The notes beneath the pieces are model-generated. The model was given only the letters and a program-made list of their open reading frames with translations, had not been told where the DNA came from and made no database searches. 64,000 nt of DNA, taken from contig NZ_CP022163.1 of the NCBI RefSeq assembly GCF_002305855.1, positions 2,542,292 through 2,606,291 on the forward strand, given 5' to 3'. The position numbers and the translations under genes are program-made. Each line of letters begins with the position of its first letter. The first letter of the stretch is position 1. Shown one piece after another: positions 56,269 to 64,000 of this stretch. Source of the stretch: Melittangium boletus DSM 14713. GTDB taxonomy: Bacteria > Myxococcota > Myxococcia > Myxococcales > Myxococcaceae.

Positions 56269-57759
56269 ATGCGAACCCCCTTTCCCGTCCGCCGAGTCCT
56301 CGGCCTCTTCTCCCTGTCCCTGCTGGCCGCGTGCGGAGGGATGCCCGAGGAGGGCCAGGACGCGCTCGCGTCCGGCACGAGCGAGCTGGCCGTGCCCTCC
56401 AATTTCCTCTACCGCCAGGGCAAGCAGCTCTATCTCAACGGAGCGCCGTACCAGATGGTGGGGATGAACGCCTTCTCGCTGACGGGCTGTGGCGCGGCCC
56501 CCACCGACGCCCAGCTCGACGCCTACTTCGCGGGGCTGCGTCCCAACAGCCTCACGCGCACCTGGGCGTTCAAGCCCACGGGCCTCACGAGGATCGAGAA
56601 GGTGGTCCGCGCGGCCGAGAAGTACAACCAGAAGCTCGTCCTCACCCTGGCCGACGGGCGCAGCCACTGCGGCGAGACGGATGGCGCCCAGGGCGGTGAC
56701 GGCAGCGGCAAGGTGAGCTCCTGGTACTCCAGCGGCTACAAGACGAACTACCTGCCGTGGGTGCGGGAGATCGCCACGCGATTCAAGGGCTCCGCGGCGG
56801 TGGGCATGTGGGAGGTGATCAACGAGCCGGGAGACACCGACAACACCACCCTCAAGGCCTTCTTCAACGACGTCAGCACGAACATCAAGCAGGTCGACCC
56901 GAACCACCTGGTGAGCTCGGGCTCCTGGGCGCCCTGGGCATACGGGGGCGAGTCGGGCTTCAAGCTCATCCACGACGTGCCCCACATCGACGTGGGCAGC
57001 CTCCACGAGTACGACTACGACTACAACAACGGCAACACCATCGTGTCCCCGCACTTCTCGACCGCCCTGCGCGCGATGGACGCGCTGAACAAGCCGCTCA
57101 TCATCGGGGAGACGGGCATCAACGCCGCCGACAGCGGCTGCCGCACCAACCGCACCCGGCGCCGGGACGACATGCGCAAGAAGTTCGAGCAGTACCTCGC
57201 GGGCCGCGCCGCGGCGGTGCTCGTCTGGAACTGGCAGGCCAAGGACACGTCCGCCTGCGAGCTCACCTTCGGGCCGAGTGATCCCATCCTCCCCATGATC
57301 AAGTCCTTCCCCCTGGCCCAGACGCCGCCGACGGAGCCGCCGCCCACGGGGAGCACCACGGTGCAGCTCAACGACAGCGTGGTCGGCAGTGGGCTGGAGC
57401 AGTTCCAGTACTCCGGCACCTGGGAGTCGGGCACCGGCACTGGCAAGTTCCAGGGAGACGATCACTTCTCGCACGCCGCCAACGCCTCCTTCACGGTGCG
57501 CTTCACGGGCACGCAGGCGAAGCTGTACGGCTCGACCGCTCCGCACCATGGCATCGCCTCGGTGTCCATCGATGGCGGCTCGGCGGTGGACGTGGACTTC
57601 TACGCCTCGACCCGTCAGGACCAGAAGCTGCTGTGGACGAGCCCCACGCTGAGCTCCGCGACGCACACCCTCAAGGTGACGGTGTCGGGCCGCAAGAACG
57701 CCAGCTCGTCCGGCATCACCCTCAACGCGGACCGGGTCGACCTGACGGTGGTCCGCTAA
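56269..57759 (+). CDS. GH5-like endo-glycanase lipoprotein (mannanase type) with C-terminal binding domain
   Basis: 496 residues. Lipobox LLAAC (Cys22). The (beta/alpha)8 domain shows MWEVINEPGDTD (acid/base Glu in NEP) and KPLIIGETGI (nucleophile Glu), the clan GH-A pair; LYLNGAPYQMVGMNAF at the start is typical of GH5 endo-beta-mannanases. A T-E-P-P-P-T linker leads to a 130-residue beta-sandwich (VQLNDSVVGSGLEQFQYSGTW, YGSTAPHHGIASVSIDGG) seen as a carbohydrate-binding module in other bacteria. Expression depends on a sigma-54 promoter shared in design with the GH26 gene. Confidence 0.9.
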   Translation: MRTPFPVRRVLGLFSLSLLAACGGMPEEGQDALASGTSELAVPSNFLYRQGKQLYLNGAPYQMVGMNAFSLTGCGAAPTDAQLDAYFAGLRPNSLTRTWAFKPTGLTRIEKVVRAAEKYNQKLVLTLADGRSHCGETDGAQGGDGSGKVSSWYSSGYKTNYLPWVREIATRFKGSAAVGMWEVINEPGDTDNTTLKAFFNDVSTNIKQVDPNHLVSSGSWAPWAYGGESGFKLIHDVPHIDVGSLHEYDYDYNNGNTIVSPHFSTALRAMDALNKPLIIGETGINAADSGCRTNRTRRRDDMRKKFEQYLAGRAAAVLVWNWQAKDTSACELTFGPSDPILPMIKSFPLAQTPPTEPPPTGSTTVQLNDSVVGSGLEQFQYSGTWESGTGTGKFQGDDHFSHAANASFTVRFTGTQAKLYGSTAPHHGIASVSIDGGSAVDVDFYASTRQDQKLLWTSPTLSSATHTLKVTVSGRKNASSSGITLNADRVDLTVVR

Positions 57760-57814
57760 CCGTCGTGCGCCGCACGGGCCCTTTCCTCGAGCACCGCTGC
57801 TAGAGTGCGGCGGG

Positions 57815-59002
57815 ATGCGCGTGGGAAGGGTCAGATCGCCGTGGCGAGGCAGGGTGCTGGGATGCTGGGTGCTCCTTCAGTCGCTGCCTGGCGTCGCGGC
57901 CCCCATCCACTGGTTCTCGGATGACTTCGAGACGGGGACGCTGCGCACGAGCGACACGCCCGCCGGCCGGTGGGACGATGCGGCGGCCACCAGTCCCAAC
58001 ACCCTCGCCAGCGGGGCGGCGGGGGCACACCGGGGGCGGTACGGGCTCACCGTGACCGACCGCACCAGCAACCCGGGCTCCCTGGCGAGTGCCAGCGTCG
58101 AGCCGGGTGCCCCGCTGTCCTCGGAGTTCCACGTCCGGACGTGGCTGCGCCTGCGCGCCGTCAGCGCGTCCGGGAGCGTGGTGGCCGTGCAGGCCCTGCC
58201 GGCGCTGGTGGAATTGCGACTCCTGGCGCCGGAGCCCACCTGGGAGCTCGCCGTGAGGAACGGCTCGGGCCGCACCTACGTCAGCCTCCATGGCTCGCGG
58301 GTCGAGGCGGAGCGCTGGTACCTGGTCGAGTTCAGCGCCCGGGGACTGGGCACCACCGCCGGAGAAGCCCGGCTGTGGGTGGACGGCGTCGAGCAGGGAG
58401 TCCTCTCCGGGCGCGACTGGCGGGATGCGGCCAATGTGTTGGATCGGCTCGTGGTGGGCGAGCCCTGGTCGGACACGGGCACCTTCGTGGGCTCCCTCGA
58501 CTTCGATGACGTGCGGGTGAGCACCTCGCCCATGGCGAGCCGGCTGGGTCTCCAGCGGCCCCAGGACACGGGGGCCTCCTCGGGGTGCATCCCCATGGAC
58601 GTGTCCCTGCGGGACTCCGCCACCGGGGCACCCGCCCCCGCGCCGTACGAGACCGAGGTGGCCCTGTCCACGGTGGCGGGAGCGGGTGGCTTCCACGCGG
58701 ATGCGGCGTGCGGGACTCCGAGCGGGCGCGCGCTCCTCGCCGCGGGGACCTCCGAGCGGCGCGTGTACTTCCGCCCGGGAGGCACCGCGGGCACCGCTCG
58801 GGTGGAGGCCTCGCACCCGGACTTCCTCTCCGCGACGCTCGCGGTGGAGCACGAAGGAATGCCCGATGACGCTCCGGACGCGGATGACGCCGCCACGGGG
58901 CCCTGGACGATGACGCCCGGCTGCACCTCGGCGCCAGGCGCCCTCGTGGCGCTGCCAGTGCTCGTGGGGCCCTGGCTTCGACGCGGGCGCTGGAGACGCT
59001 GA
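57815..59002 (+). CDS. Secreted ConA-like protein with C-terminal anchor
   Basis: 395 residues, 55 bp after the GH5-like gene and probably on its transcript. Signal peptide (CWVLLQSLPGVAAP). Residues about 30-220 form a laminin-G/ConA-type sandwich (WFSDDFETGTLRTSD, FHVRTWLRLRA, RWYLVEFSARGLG, ARLWVDGVEQGVL, LDFDDVRVST). A second Ig-like domain follows. The C-terminus, TPGCTSAPGALVALPVLVGPW then RRGRWRR, repeats the Cys-APG-TM-Arg tail of the GH88 protein. Likely a surface glycan-binding partner of the hydrolases. Confidence 0.83.
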   Translation: MRVGRVRSPWRGRVLGCWVLLQSLPGVAAPIHWFSDDFETGTLRTSDTPAGRWDDAAATSPNTLASGAAGAHRGRYGLTVTDRTSNPGSLASASVEPGAPLSSEFHVRTWLRLRAVSASGSVVAVQALPALVELRLLAPEPTWELAVRNGSGRTYVSLHGSRVEAERWYLVEFSARGLGTTAGEARLWVDGVEQGVLSGRDWRDAANVLDRLVVGEPWSDTGTFVGSLDFDDVRVSTSPMASRLGLQRPQDTGASSGCIPMDVSLRDSATGAPAPAPYETEVALSTVAGAGGFHADAACGTPSGRALLAAGTSERRVYFRPGGTAGTARVEASHPDFLSATLAVEHEGMPDDAPDADDAATGPWTMTPGCTSAPGALVALPVLVGPWLRRGRWRR

Positions 59003-59013
59003 GAGCCCGAGGA

Positions 59014-59045
59014 CCTGTCCTGTCGAGTGAACAGGAGTTGTTCAC
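59014..59045. promoter_or_regulatory. Operator block upstream of GH26 gene
   Basis: GTGAACAGGAGTTGTTCAC (59027-59045) is a perfect dyad, arms GTGAACA/TGTTCAC around 5 bases. The 22-base block 59014-59035 matches 56082-56103 with one mismatch. It lies about 90-108 bp upstream of the predicted start. Confidence 0.78.
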
Positions 59046-59108
59046 ACCTCAGGTCAGTCCGTGGCCGGGCAGTACGGTGTTTCCCTCGTATGTCCTGATA
59101 TCCGGGAC

Positions 59109-59124
59109 TGGCACAGGGATTGCT
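59109..59124 (+). promoter_or_regulatory. Sigma-54 promoter of GH26 gene
   Basis: TGGCACA-GGGA-TTGCT: near-consensus at both boxes and exact GG-N10-GC (59110-59111, 59122-59123). Predicted start near 59135, downstream of the in-frame ATG at 59126, which rules that codon out as the start from this promoter. Confidence 0.82.
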
Positions 59125-59170
59125 CATGGTGCGCACGCAATCTCCGACCTCATCGGAAAGGCAGAAAACC

Positions 59171-60580
59171 GTGACCCGCGCATCTCCCCCTTCCTTCTCC
59201 CGTGGCCAGCTCCTCCGGCTCGTGGCCTCCACCCTGCTCGCCTTCTCCACCGCCTGTGGAGGTCCCCTCGAGGACACGAGCGCCGAAGCCCTCGTGGAGG
59301 TCACCCAGGCGGCCGAGACGTCCGGGGCGCTGACCATCACCCAGGCCGCCAAGGCCACAAGTACGTCGCTGGAGCGCGGTCAGACCCTGAGCGCGACCGT
59401 GACCTACAAGAACAACGGCACCACCGCGGTCACCACGAAGAACATCGTGCTCACCTCGCGCGCCCCCGGCGGCTCGCACGCGAACGGCCCCTTCTATGAC
59501 CTGACGCCGCGCATCACCGGCCGCACCCTGCAGCCGGGCGAGAGCGTGACGCTCACCGCCACCCGCACCATCGCCTCGACCGATCCGCTGGGCACCTGGG
59601 AACTCTATCCGACGTGGGAGGACAGCTCGAGCGTCTGGCGCGATGGCGCGAGTGCGGCCTTCACGGTGGCCACGCCCAACAGCGGAGGCGGTGACACCGG
59701 GACCGCCGGCCCGTGGCTCTCGGGCGCCTCGGGCGTCGGCGTCGCCTCGGGTTCTTTCGCCACCTGGCGCGGCAGCGCGGTGAAGATCGCCGCCACCTGG
59801 TCCGACAACAACACGGCCGCGGCGAACTTCTGGCAGCTCGACTCCGGCGCGGAGTTCGGCGCCTGGCAGCAGAGCCTGGACATGGCGGTGGGTGCCATCG
59901 ACTCGGGTGAGACCTGGGCCAAGGCGGCCACGGGCACCTACGACGCGCGCTGGCGTCAGTCCCTCACCACGCTCAAGAACAAGTGGGGCAGCCGCCCGGG
60001 CACGGTCTACATCCGCTTCGCCCACGAGATGAACGGCAACTGGTATCCCTGGAAGGTCACCGCCAGCGACGCCACGTCCTTCATCGCCGCGTGGAAGCGC
60101 TACCGGGCGCTGCAGAAGGAAATCTTCCCGGCCGCCAAGCTCGTCTTCAACGTCAACCGTGAGTCCGTGAGCTCGGGCATCGACTGGCGCAAGACCTTCC
60201 CGGGTGCCGCCTATGTCGACGTGATGGGCGTGGACTATTACAACCAGTATCCCTACGTCGCGGACGTGGCCACCTGGAACAGCTCCCTCCTGCAAACGGA
60301 TGGCTACGGGGCGCCCAAGGGCCTGGCCAAGCACCTCGAGTTCGCCAAGAGCGTAGGTCTGCCGCTGTCCATCTCCGAGTGGTCCGGCAACGCGGACAAC
60401 GGGGACTCGGTGGTGTGGATCGAGCAGATGCACGCCTTCTTCAAGGCCAACGGCGGCACGGGCGCCGGCAAGCTGCTCTACGAGTGCCTCTTCAACGTGG
60501 ACAGGGACAACCGCCGGTGGATCCTCAACCCCAACACCCGCATGCCCAACTCCGCCGCGCGCTACCAGCAGCTCTTCTGA
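59171..60580 (+). CDS. GH26 beta-mannanase-like lipoprotein
   Basis: 469 residues from the GTG at 59171, chosen because it has GGAAAGG upstream and lies downstream of the predicted sigma-54 start; the ATG at 59126 does not. Lipobox FSTAC. An N-terminal 110-residue beta domain (QTLSATVTYKNNGTTAVTTKN) precedes the GH26 barrel: IRFAHEMNGNWYPW with the acid/base Glu and LPLSISEWSGN with the nucleophile Glu. It cleaves beta-1,4-mannan or a related glycan at the cell surface. A perfect hairpin follows 12 bases after the stop. Confidence 0.92.
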   Translation: MTRASPPSFSRGQLLRLVASTLLAFSTACGGPLEDTSAEALVEVTQAAETSGALTITQAAKATSTSLERGQTLSATVTYKNNGTTAVTTKNIVLTSRAPGGSHANGPFYDLTPRITGRTLQPGESVTLTATRTIASTDPLGTWELYPTWEDSSSVWRDGASAAFTVATPNSGGGDTGTAGPWLSGASGVGVASGSFATWRGSAVKIAATWSDNNTAAANFWQLDSGAEFGAWQQSLDMAVGAIDSGETWAKAATGTYDARWRQSLTTLKNKWGSRPGTVYIRFAHEMNGNWYPWKVTASDATSFIAAWKRYRALQKEIFPAAKLVFNVNRESVSSGIDWRKTFPGAAYVDVMGVDYYNQYPYVADVATWNSSLLQTDGYGAPKGLAKHLEFAKSVGLPLSISEWSGNADNGDSVVWIEQMHAFFKANGGTGAGKLLYECLFNVDRDNRRWILNPNTRMPNSAARYQQLF

Positions 60581-60590
60581 GCTGACGCGA

Positions 60591-61574
60591 CTACCGGCTC
60601 CCTGGCTCTGGGAGCCGGTGGCGTGAGGACCCGCCCGGGGTGAAGCGCAAGCCGGAGAGGCCCAGCAGATGCGTGGTTCCGTACTCGGAGCCCGAGGGAA
60701 GCCAGCGTCCGCTCAGCTCCGCGAAGAGGGAGAACCGGTGGGAGAGGGGAATGCTCGCGCCAGCGGACACTCCACCGCCGAACAGGGCCGGGCCTCCCAG
60801 CGCGTATCCATCGAGCGAGAGGAAGACCGTCAGCGGGCCGAGGAGTTCTGGCGCCTGGACTCCCAGGCGCGCGGACGCTCCGAGCTGGCGGCCCACGGTG
60901 GCGTTGAGCTCTCCATGGACATACGTGCCCGCCAGCCGGACTCCCGCTTCCATCCCCATCCCCGAGAAGGGAGACAGGCCCAGCGCGGCCCGGACCTGGG
61001 CGCTGAACGCGAGCGCGGACCCGGGTGACGATGGCGAGACGGCCGGGGGAAGGACGACACGCACCTGCTCCGTGCGGCCAGGACGCGCCTTGACCTGGAG
61101 CGCCGTCCTCCCCGGACCCACCTCCAGCATGTGCGTCCCGATGGGGACCGGACCCCGCCAGGGCGCCCGACCCAGCGGGCGGCCCTCCAGGAACAGCTCC
61201 GCTCCGGAGGGCTCGACCTCGATGGCCAGCTCGCCCCGGAGCCGATCACGCAGACTCTCGAAGAGCGCCACCACGGTGGGCTGCACGCGCTCCGGATCCA
61301 GGCGTACGTCCGGATCCGACTCGAGCGCCTGGGCGAAGGCGGCTTCCATCTGGGTGTACCGGCGCAACGCCGCGAACACCTCGCCCCGGACCAGTTGCAA
61401 CCGCGCGACGTGGGTTTCGTCACGGATGCGCCGCAATCCCGCGTCCACCCGGGAGAGCGCGGACTCGAAGTCTCCCTCGGACAGCGCCTGGAGCGCCGCC
61501 TCCAGCTCGCGAGGCTCCTCGGCGGGCGCGCCCGAGGCGAGCAGCAGCGACATCACGAGCAGGGGGGCGATCAT
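60591..61574 (-). CDS. PEGA-domain protein with barrel-like C-terminus
   Basis: 327 residues. Signal peptide (MIAPLLVMSLLLASGAPA), a TPR-like helical region (LEAALQALSEGDFESALSRVD, MEAAFAQALESDP), a PEGA domain (GELAIEVEPSGAELFLEGRPLGRAP) and a final beta-rich half (ARLGVQAPELLGPLTVFLSLDGYAL, FSLFAELSGRWL) like an outer-membrane barrel. The ATG overlaps the kinase stop as ATGA, so the two are coupled. Kinase plus PEGA-barrel pairs recur in myxobacteria; role unknown. Confidence 0.85.
   Translation of the reverse strand: MIAPLLVMSLLLASGAPAEEPRELEAALQALSEGDFESALSRVDAGLRRIRDETHVARLQLVRGEVFAALRRYTQMEAAFAQALESDPDVRLDPERVQPTVVALFESLRDRLRGELAIEVEPSGAELFLEGRPLGRAPWRGPVPIGTHMLEVGPGRTALQVKARPGRTEQVRVVLPPAVSPSSPGSALAFSAQVRAALGLSPFSGMGMEAGVRLAGTYVHGELNATVGRQLGASARLGVQAPELLGPLTVFLSLDGYALGGPALFGGGVSAGASIPLSHRFSLFAELSGRWLPSGSEYGTTHLLGLSGLRFTPGGSSRHRLPEPGSR
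60593..60619 (+). terminator. Hairpin after GH26 gene, inside the facing gene's 3' end
   Basis: ACCGGCTCCC (60593-60602) pairs perfectly with GGGAGCCGGT (60610-60619) around 7 bases. It starts 12 bases after the GH26 stop and overlaps the last codons of the convergent PEGA gene. No T tract follows, so termination may need Rho. Confidence 0.5.
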
Positions 61575-63175
61575 TCGTGAAGCTCGATGCGTACCACTGC
61601 TTTCGTCCCTGGAAGAACCTCGATCGGACGCTCCTCCGAGGCGAAGCCCACGCGCTCCACGCGCACGGAGTGCCGCCCCTCGGGCAGCTCGAGCGACACC
61701 GGGGTGGCCCCGTGGTGCTCGCCGTCCACGCGGACATGGGCCCAGACCGTGCGGCCCTGGTGCACGGTCACCACGCGAACCTCTCCCCGGCCCTTGCTGG
61801 CTCTTGACCGGGACTCGCCGCCCACCGGCGAGGGCGCGCGCGAGGTTTGCGCGCGGGCATGGCGGGAGGAGTTCGAGGCGGAGGGACGGGAGTCGCGCAC
61901 CGCCGGAACGGGAGCCGGAGCGGCCACGGGCGAGCGCTCCGGAAGCGCGGGGGCTTCTGGCGCCGGGGCCGACGGGGCGGAGGCGGGAGCGGTGACGGCC
62001 GACACGGAGGTACCAGGCTCGGCCGGCACGGGGACGGCTGGGGCCTCATCCGACGCGTGGAGCGCGAGCCCGCCGAGGACGAGGGCGCCCACGCTCGCGA
62101 CGCCCAGCAACGCGAGGGCCAGCGGCCGCATGGGTTTGCCGCGCCCACCGGGAGCCGGCGCCGGGGGAGGCGTCGTGGCCGAGGCGGGTGGCACGCCCTC
62201 CGGGTCCTCCAGCGCCGCGAGCAACGCGAGGGCTCCCGCGTGGCGCTGCTCCGGGTTCATCGCGGTGGCCCGGACGAGCACCGCGATGAGGGAGAGGGAC
62301 AACCATGGCGCCCGCTCCCGCAGGGCCTGGGCCGCTTCCCGGGGCCCTTCGCCGAGGAGCCGGCAGGTGCTCGCGGGCGGCAGGCCCGTCAGCATCTCCA
62401 ACAACACCAGCCCCAGGGAGAACAGGTCCGCGCGTCCGTCCACGGGCTCGCCTCGAGCCTGCTCGGGCGCCATGTAGCTGGGCGTCCCGAGCCGCGAGCC
62501 GCTTCGGGTGGCTTCCTCGCCGCGATGCTCCCAGAGAATGCCGAAGTCGAGCAGCGTGGCGTGCCCACCCGGCGAGAGGAAGATGTTGCCCGGCTTGATG
62601 TCGCGATGGACGCAGCCGCGTTGGTGGATGAAGTCCAGCCCCGCGCAGAGCTGCCGCGCCAGGGCGAGCACCTCCGGGATGGGCAGGGGTCCGGGCACCG
62701 AGCGCAGGTAGCGCGCCAGGGACATGCCCTCCAGGTGCTTCATCACGATGAACGGACGTCCGCGCTCCTGGCCCACCGCGTGGATGGGGGTGATGTGCGG
62801 GTGCTCCAACCGCGCCATCGCCCGCGCCTCGCGCTCGAAGCGCGCCATGCTCTCCGGATCCTCGCACAGCGCCTCGTGCAACAACTTGATGGCCACGCTG
62901 CGCTCGAGCGCGAGGTCCCGGGCCCGGAATACCTGACCCATGCCCCCGGCACCCAGCGGTTCCTCCAGCCGCCACTTGCCCTCCAGCACGTCACCCGGAG
63001 CCAGGGGCCGCCGCTCTGTCTCGCGCGGACGCCACCCCGCCTCGCCCGCGTGCTGGGTGATGGCGGTGCACTCCGTGCAGGGGCCTCCTGGTGAGGAGAC
63101 GGGCAGCCCGCAGGTGGCGCACGAAGAGGGTTGCTTGTGGGGGACCATGGGGGGCCCTATGGTGCCATACCTCAT
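61571..63175 (-). CDS. Ser/Thr protein kinase with zinc-ribbon and PEGA domain
   Basis: 534 residues from the ATG at 63175, supported by GGAGGAAG upstream. An N-terminal CxxC pair (SSCATCGLP, GPCTECTA) precedes the kinase: Gly-loop GAGGMGQVFRA, VAIKLLHE, HRDIKPGNIFL, LLDFGILWE, PSYMAPEQARG. One membrane helix (about residue 325, LALALLGVASVGALVLGGLAL), an A/P-rich periplasmic linker and a C-terminal PEGA domain (VWAHVRVDGEHHGATPVSLELPEG). It is first gene of the pair with the PEGA-barrel protein and starts on the same bases as the divergent activator gene. Confidence 0.93.
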   Translation of the reverse strand: MRYGTIGPPMVPHKQPSSCATCGLPVSSPGGPCTECTAITQHAGEAGWRPRETERRPLAPGDVLEGKWRLEEPLGAGGMGQVFRARDLALERSVAIKLLHEALCEDPESMARFEREARAMARLEHPHITPIHAVGQERGRPFIVMKHLEGMSLARYLRSVPGPLPIPEVLALARQLCAGLDFIHQRGCVHRDIKPGNIFLSPGGHATLLDFGILWEHRGEEATRSGSRLGTPSYMAPEQARGEPVDGRADLFSLGLVLLEMLTGLPPASTCRLLGEGPREAAQALRERAPWLSLSLIAVLVRATAMNPEQRHAGALALLAALEDPEGVPPASATTPPPAPAPGGRGKPMRPLALALLGVASVGALVLGGLALHASDEAPAVPVPAEPGTSVSAVTAPASAPSAPAPEAPALPERSPVAAPAPVPAVRDSRPSASNSSRHARAQTSRAPSPVGGESRSRASKGRGEVRVVTVHQGRTVWAHVRVDGEHHGATPVSLELPEGRHSVRVERVGFASEERPIEVLPGTKAVVRIELHE

Positions 63176-64000
63176 GGGTGCTTCCTCCACCGAACCCCTC
63201 TCTCCTGATGCCCTGGCGGAGGGGCGGCCAGCGGCACGTGGCTCGCGCTTCCGGGTGGTGGTGGAGACGGGGCCCGACGCGCGCCGAGACCTTCCGCTCG
63301 AGGGGACCCTGCTGGTGGGCACCCAGGTGGAGGGAGGCTTGAGGCTGAGCGACCCGACGGTGTCGCGGGTCCACCTGGAGCTGCAAGCCCGGCCGGAGGG
63401 CGTGCGAGTTCGGGATGTCGGCTCGCGCAATGGCACCTGGTCCCTGGGGGTGCGCATCCACGAGGTCACCGTGGCGAGCGAGGCCCGCTTCACGCTCGGC
63501 AAGACGACGCTGCTCATTCAACCCGAGCCGTCCGACGAGGGAGCCGAGACCGCGCCGCGCACCGCCTTCGGACGCGCGCTGGGACAGAGCGCCGTGATGC
63601 AGCGCCTCTTCGGCGTGCTGGAGCGCACCGCGCGCTCCGCCTTCTCCGTGCTGTTGCTGGGCGAGACGGGGACGGGCAAGGAGCTGCTGGCCGAGGCGGT
63701 CCACCTGGCCTCGCCCCGGAGCGCCCGGCCCTTCGTCATCGTGGACTGTGGGGCGGTGGTTCCCTCGCTCATCGAGAGCGAGCTGTTCGGGCACGCCAAG
63801 GGCGCCTTCACGGGCGCGCACACCGAGCGCCAGGGGCACCTGGTGCAGGCCCATGGCGGCACCGTCTTCCTCGACGAGGTGGGCGAGCTGCCCCTGGAAC
63901 TCCAGCCGAAGCTGCTCCGGGTGCTGGAGTCGGGCACGGTGCGCCGGGTGGGGGACAACGCCGCGCGGGAGGTGGACGTGCGCGTGGTGGCGGCCACGCA
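63174..64000 (+). CDS. FHA-type sigma-54-dependent activator, 3' end outside window
   Basis: About 275 codons are visible. An N-terminal FHA domain (LLVGTQVEGGLRLSDPTVSRVHLEL, VRDVGSRNGTWSLG) recognises phosphothreonine. The AAA+ domain shows Walker A GETGTGKE and the sigma-54-contacting GAFTGA loop in GHAKGAFTGAHTERQG, with Walker B VFLDEVGELP. The start is uncertain: in-frame ATGs at 63147, 63159 and 63174 all overlap the first codons of the divergent kinase. FHA activators are switched by Ser/Thr kinases in myxobacteria, so the neighbour is the likely partner; control of the nearby sigma-54 promoters is possible but unproven. Confidence 0.92.
   Translation, partial: MGASSTEPLSPDALAEGRPAARGSRFRVVVETGPDARRDLPLEGTLLVGTQVEGGLRLSDPTVSRVHLELQARPEGVRVRDVGSRNGTWSLGVRIHEVTVASEARFTLGKTTLLIQPEPSDEGAETAPRTAFGRALGQSAVMQRLFGVLERTARSAFSVLLLGETGTGKELLAEAVHLASPRSARPFVIVDCGAVVPSLIESELFGHAKGAFTGAHTERQGHLVQAHGGTVFLDEVGELPLELQPKLLRVLESGTVRRVGDNAAREVDVRVVAAT

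Overview
This is very GC-rich DNA with the gene content of a predatory or social delta-proteobacterium. It has many lipoproteins, Ser/Thr kinases next to an FHA-type sigma-54 activator, a tandem pair of toxin/immunity cassettes of the SitA lipoprotein type, RCC1 and FG-GAP surface proteins, and secreted glycoside hydrolases with a Cys-TM-Arg C-terminal tail. The best guess is a myxobacterium of the Cystobacterineae (Archangium/Cystobacter-like). That is inference from gene content; no rRNA or marker gene for species assignment is in the window.

Layout. 1-6.4 kb: the 3' part of a large RCC1-repeat protein converges on an FG-GAP/HYR lipoprotein; a proline-rich small protein follows. 6.5-14.1 kb: M48 peptidase, lipoprotein 5'-nucleotidase, lipoprotein S33 peptidase, small lipoprotein, ClpP, a catalase-like-fold protein, a CPCC protein and a DoxX membrane protein. 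14.1-15.1 kb: a sigma-54 promoter with tandem upstream dyads drives a putative effector. 15.3-25.4 kb: GH88 hydrolase, fumarase, MOSC protein, Uma2 protein, isocitrate lyase and a YhaO/YhaN-like nuclease-ATPase pair. 25.7-28.5 kb: a TPR-CHAT protease lipoprotein of clearly lower GC. 28.6-32.8 kb: MarR remnant, HExxH metalloprotein, SigX5-like ECF sigma factor, VOC protein, DUF4180, HSL-type esterase. 33-37.1 kb: LuxR-type regulator facing a three-gene strand (alpha/beta hydrolase with Cys nucleophile, autoinducer-synthase-like acyltransferase, heme-oxygenase-like di-iron protein), a candidate acyl-signal locus. 37.3-47.2 kb: TrhA/hemolysin III, secreted protein, crotonase, TetR, Coq4 + P450, a harpin-like protein with a sigma-54 promoter, a small secreted protein, a GFA protein and a His-rich outer-membrane protein. 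47.4-51.9 kb: duplicated SitA-like toxin plus DUF2019 immunity cassettes, the second toxin frameshifted. 52-64 kb: two lipoproteins, a Ser/Thr kinase, secreted GH5-like and GH26 hydrolases flanking a ConA-like protein, a PEGA/barrel protein with a kinase, and the start of an FHA sigma-54 activator.

The strongest non-gene signal is regulatory. Four GG-N10-GC sigma-54 promoters are visible. Two (GH5-like and GH26) share an upstream 22-bp block with one mismatch that contains a GTG(A/G)ACA-N5-TGTTCAC dyad. The other two (the putative effector at 14521 and the harpin-like gene) share a TGGTGA-N6-TC(A/T)CCA upstream element. The window therefore seems to hold parts of two separate sigma-54/enhancer-binding-protein regulons. 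One concerns beta-mannan degradation, and the other two proteins without signal peptides.
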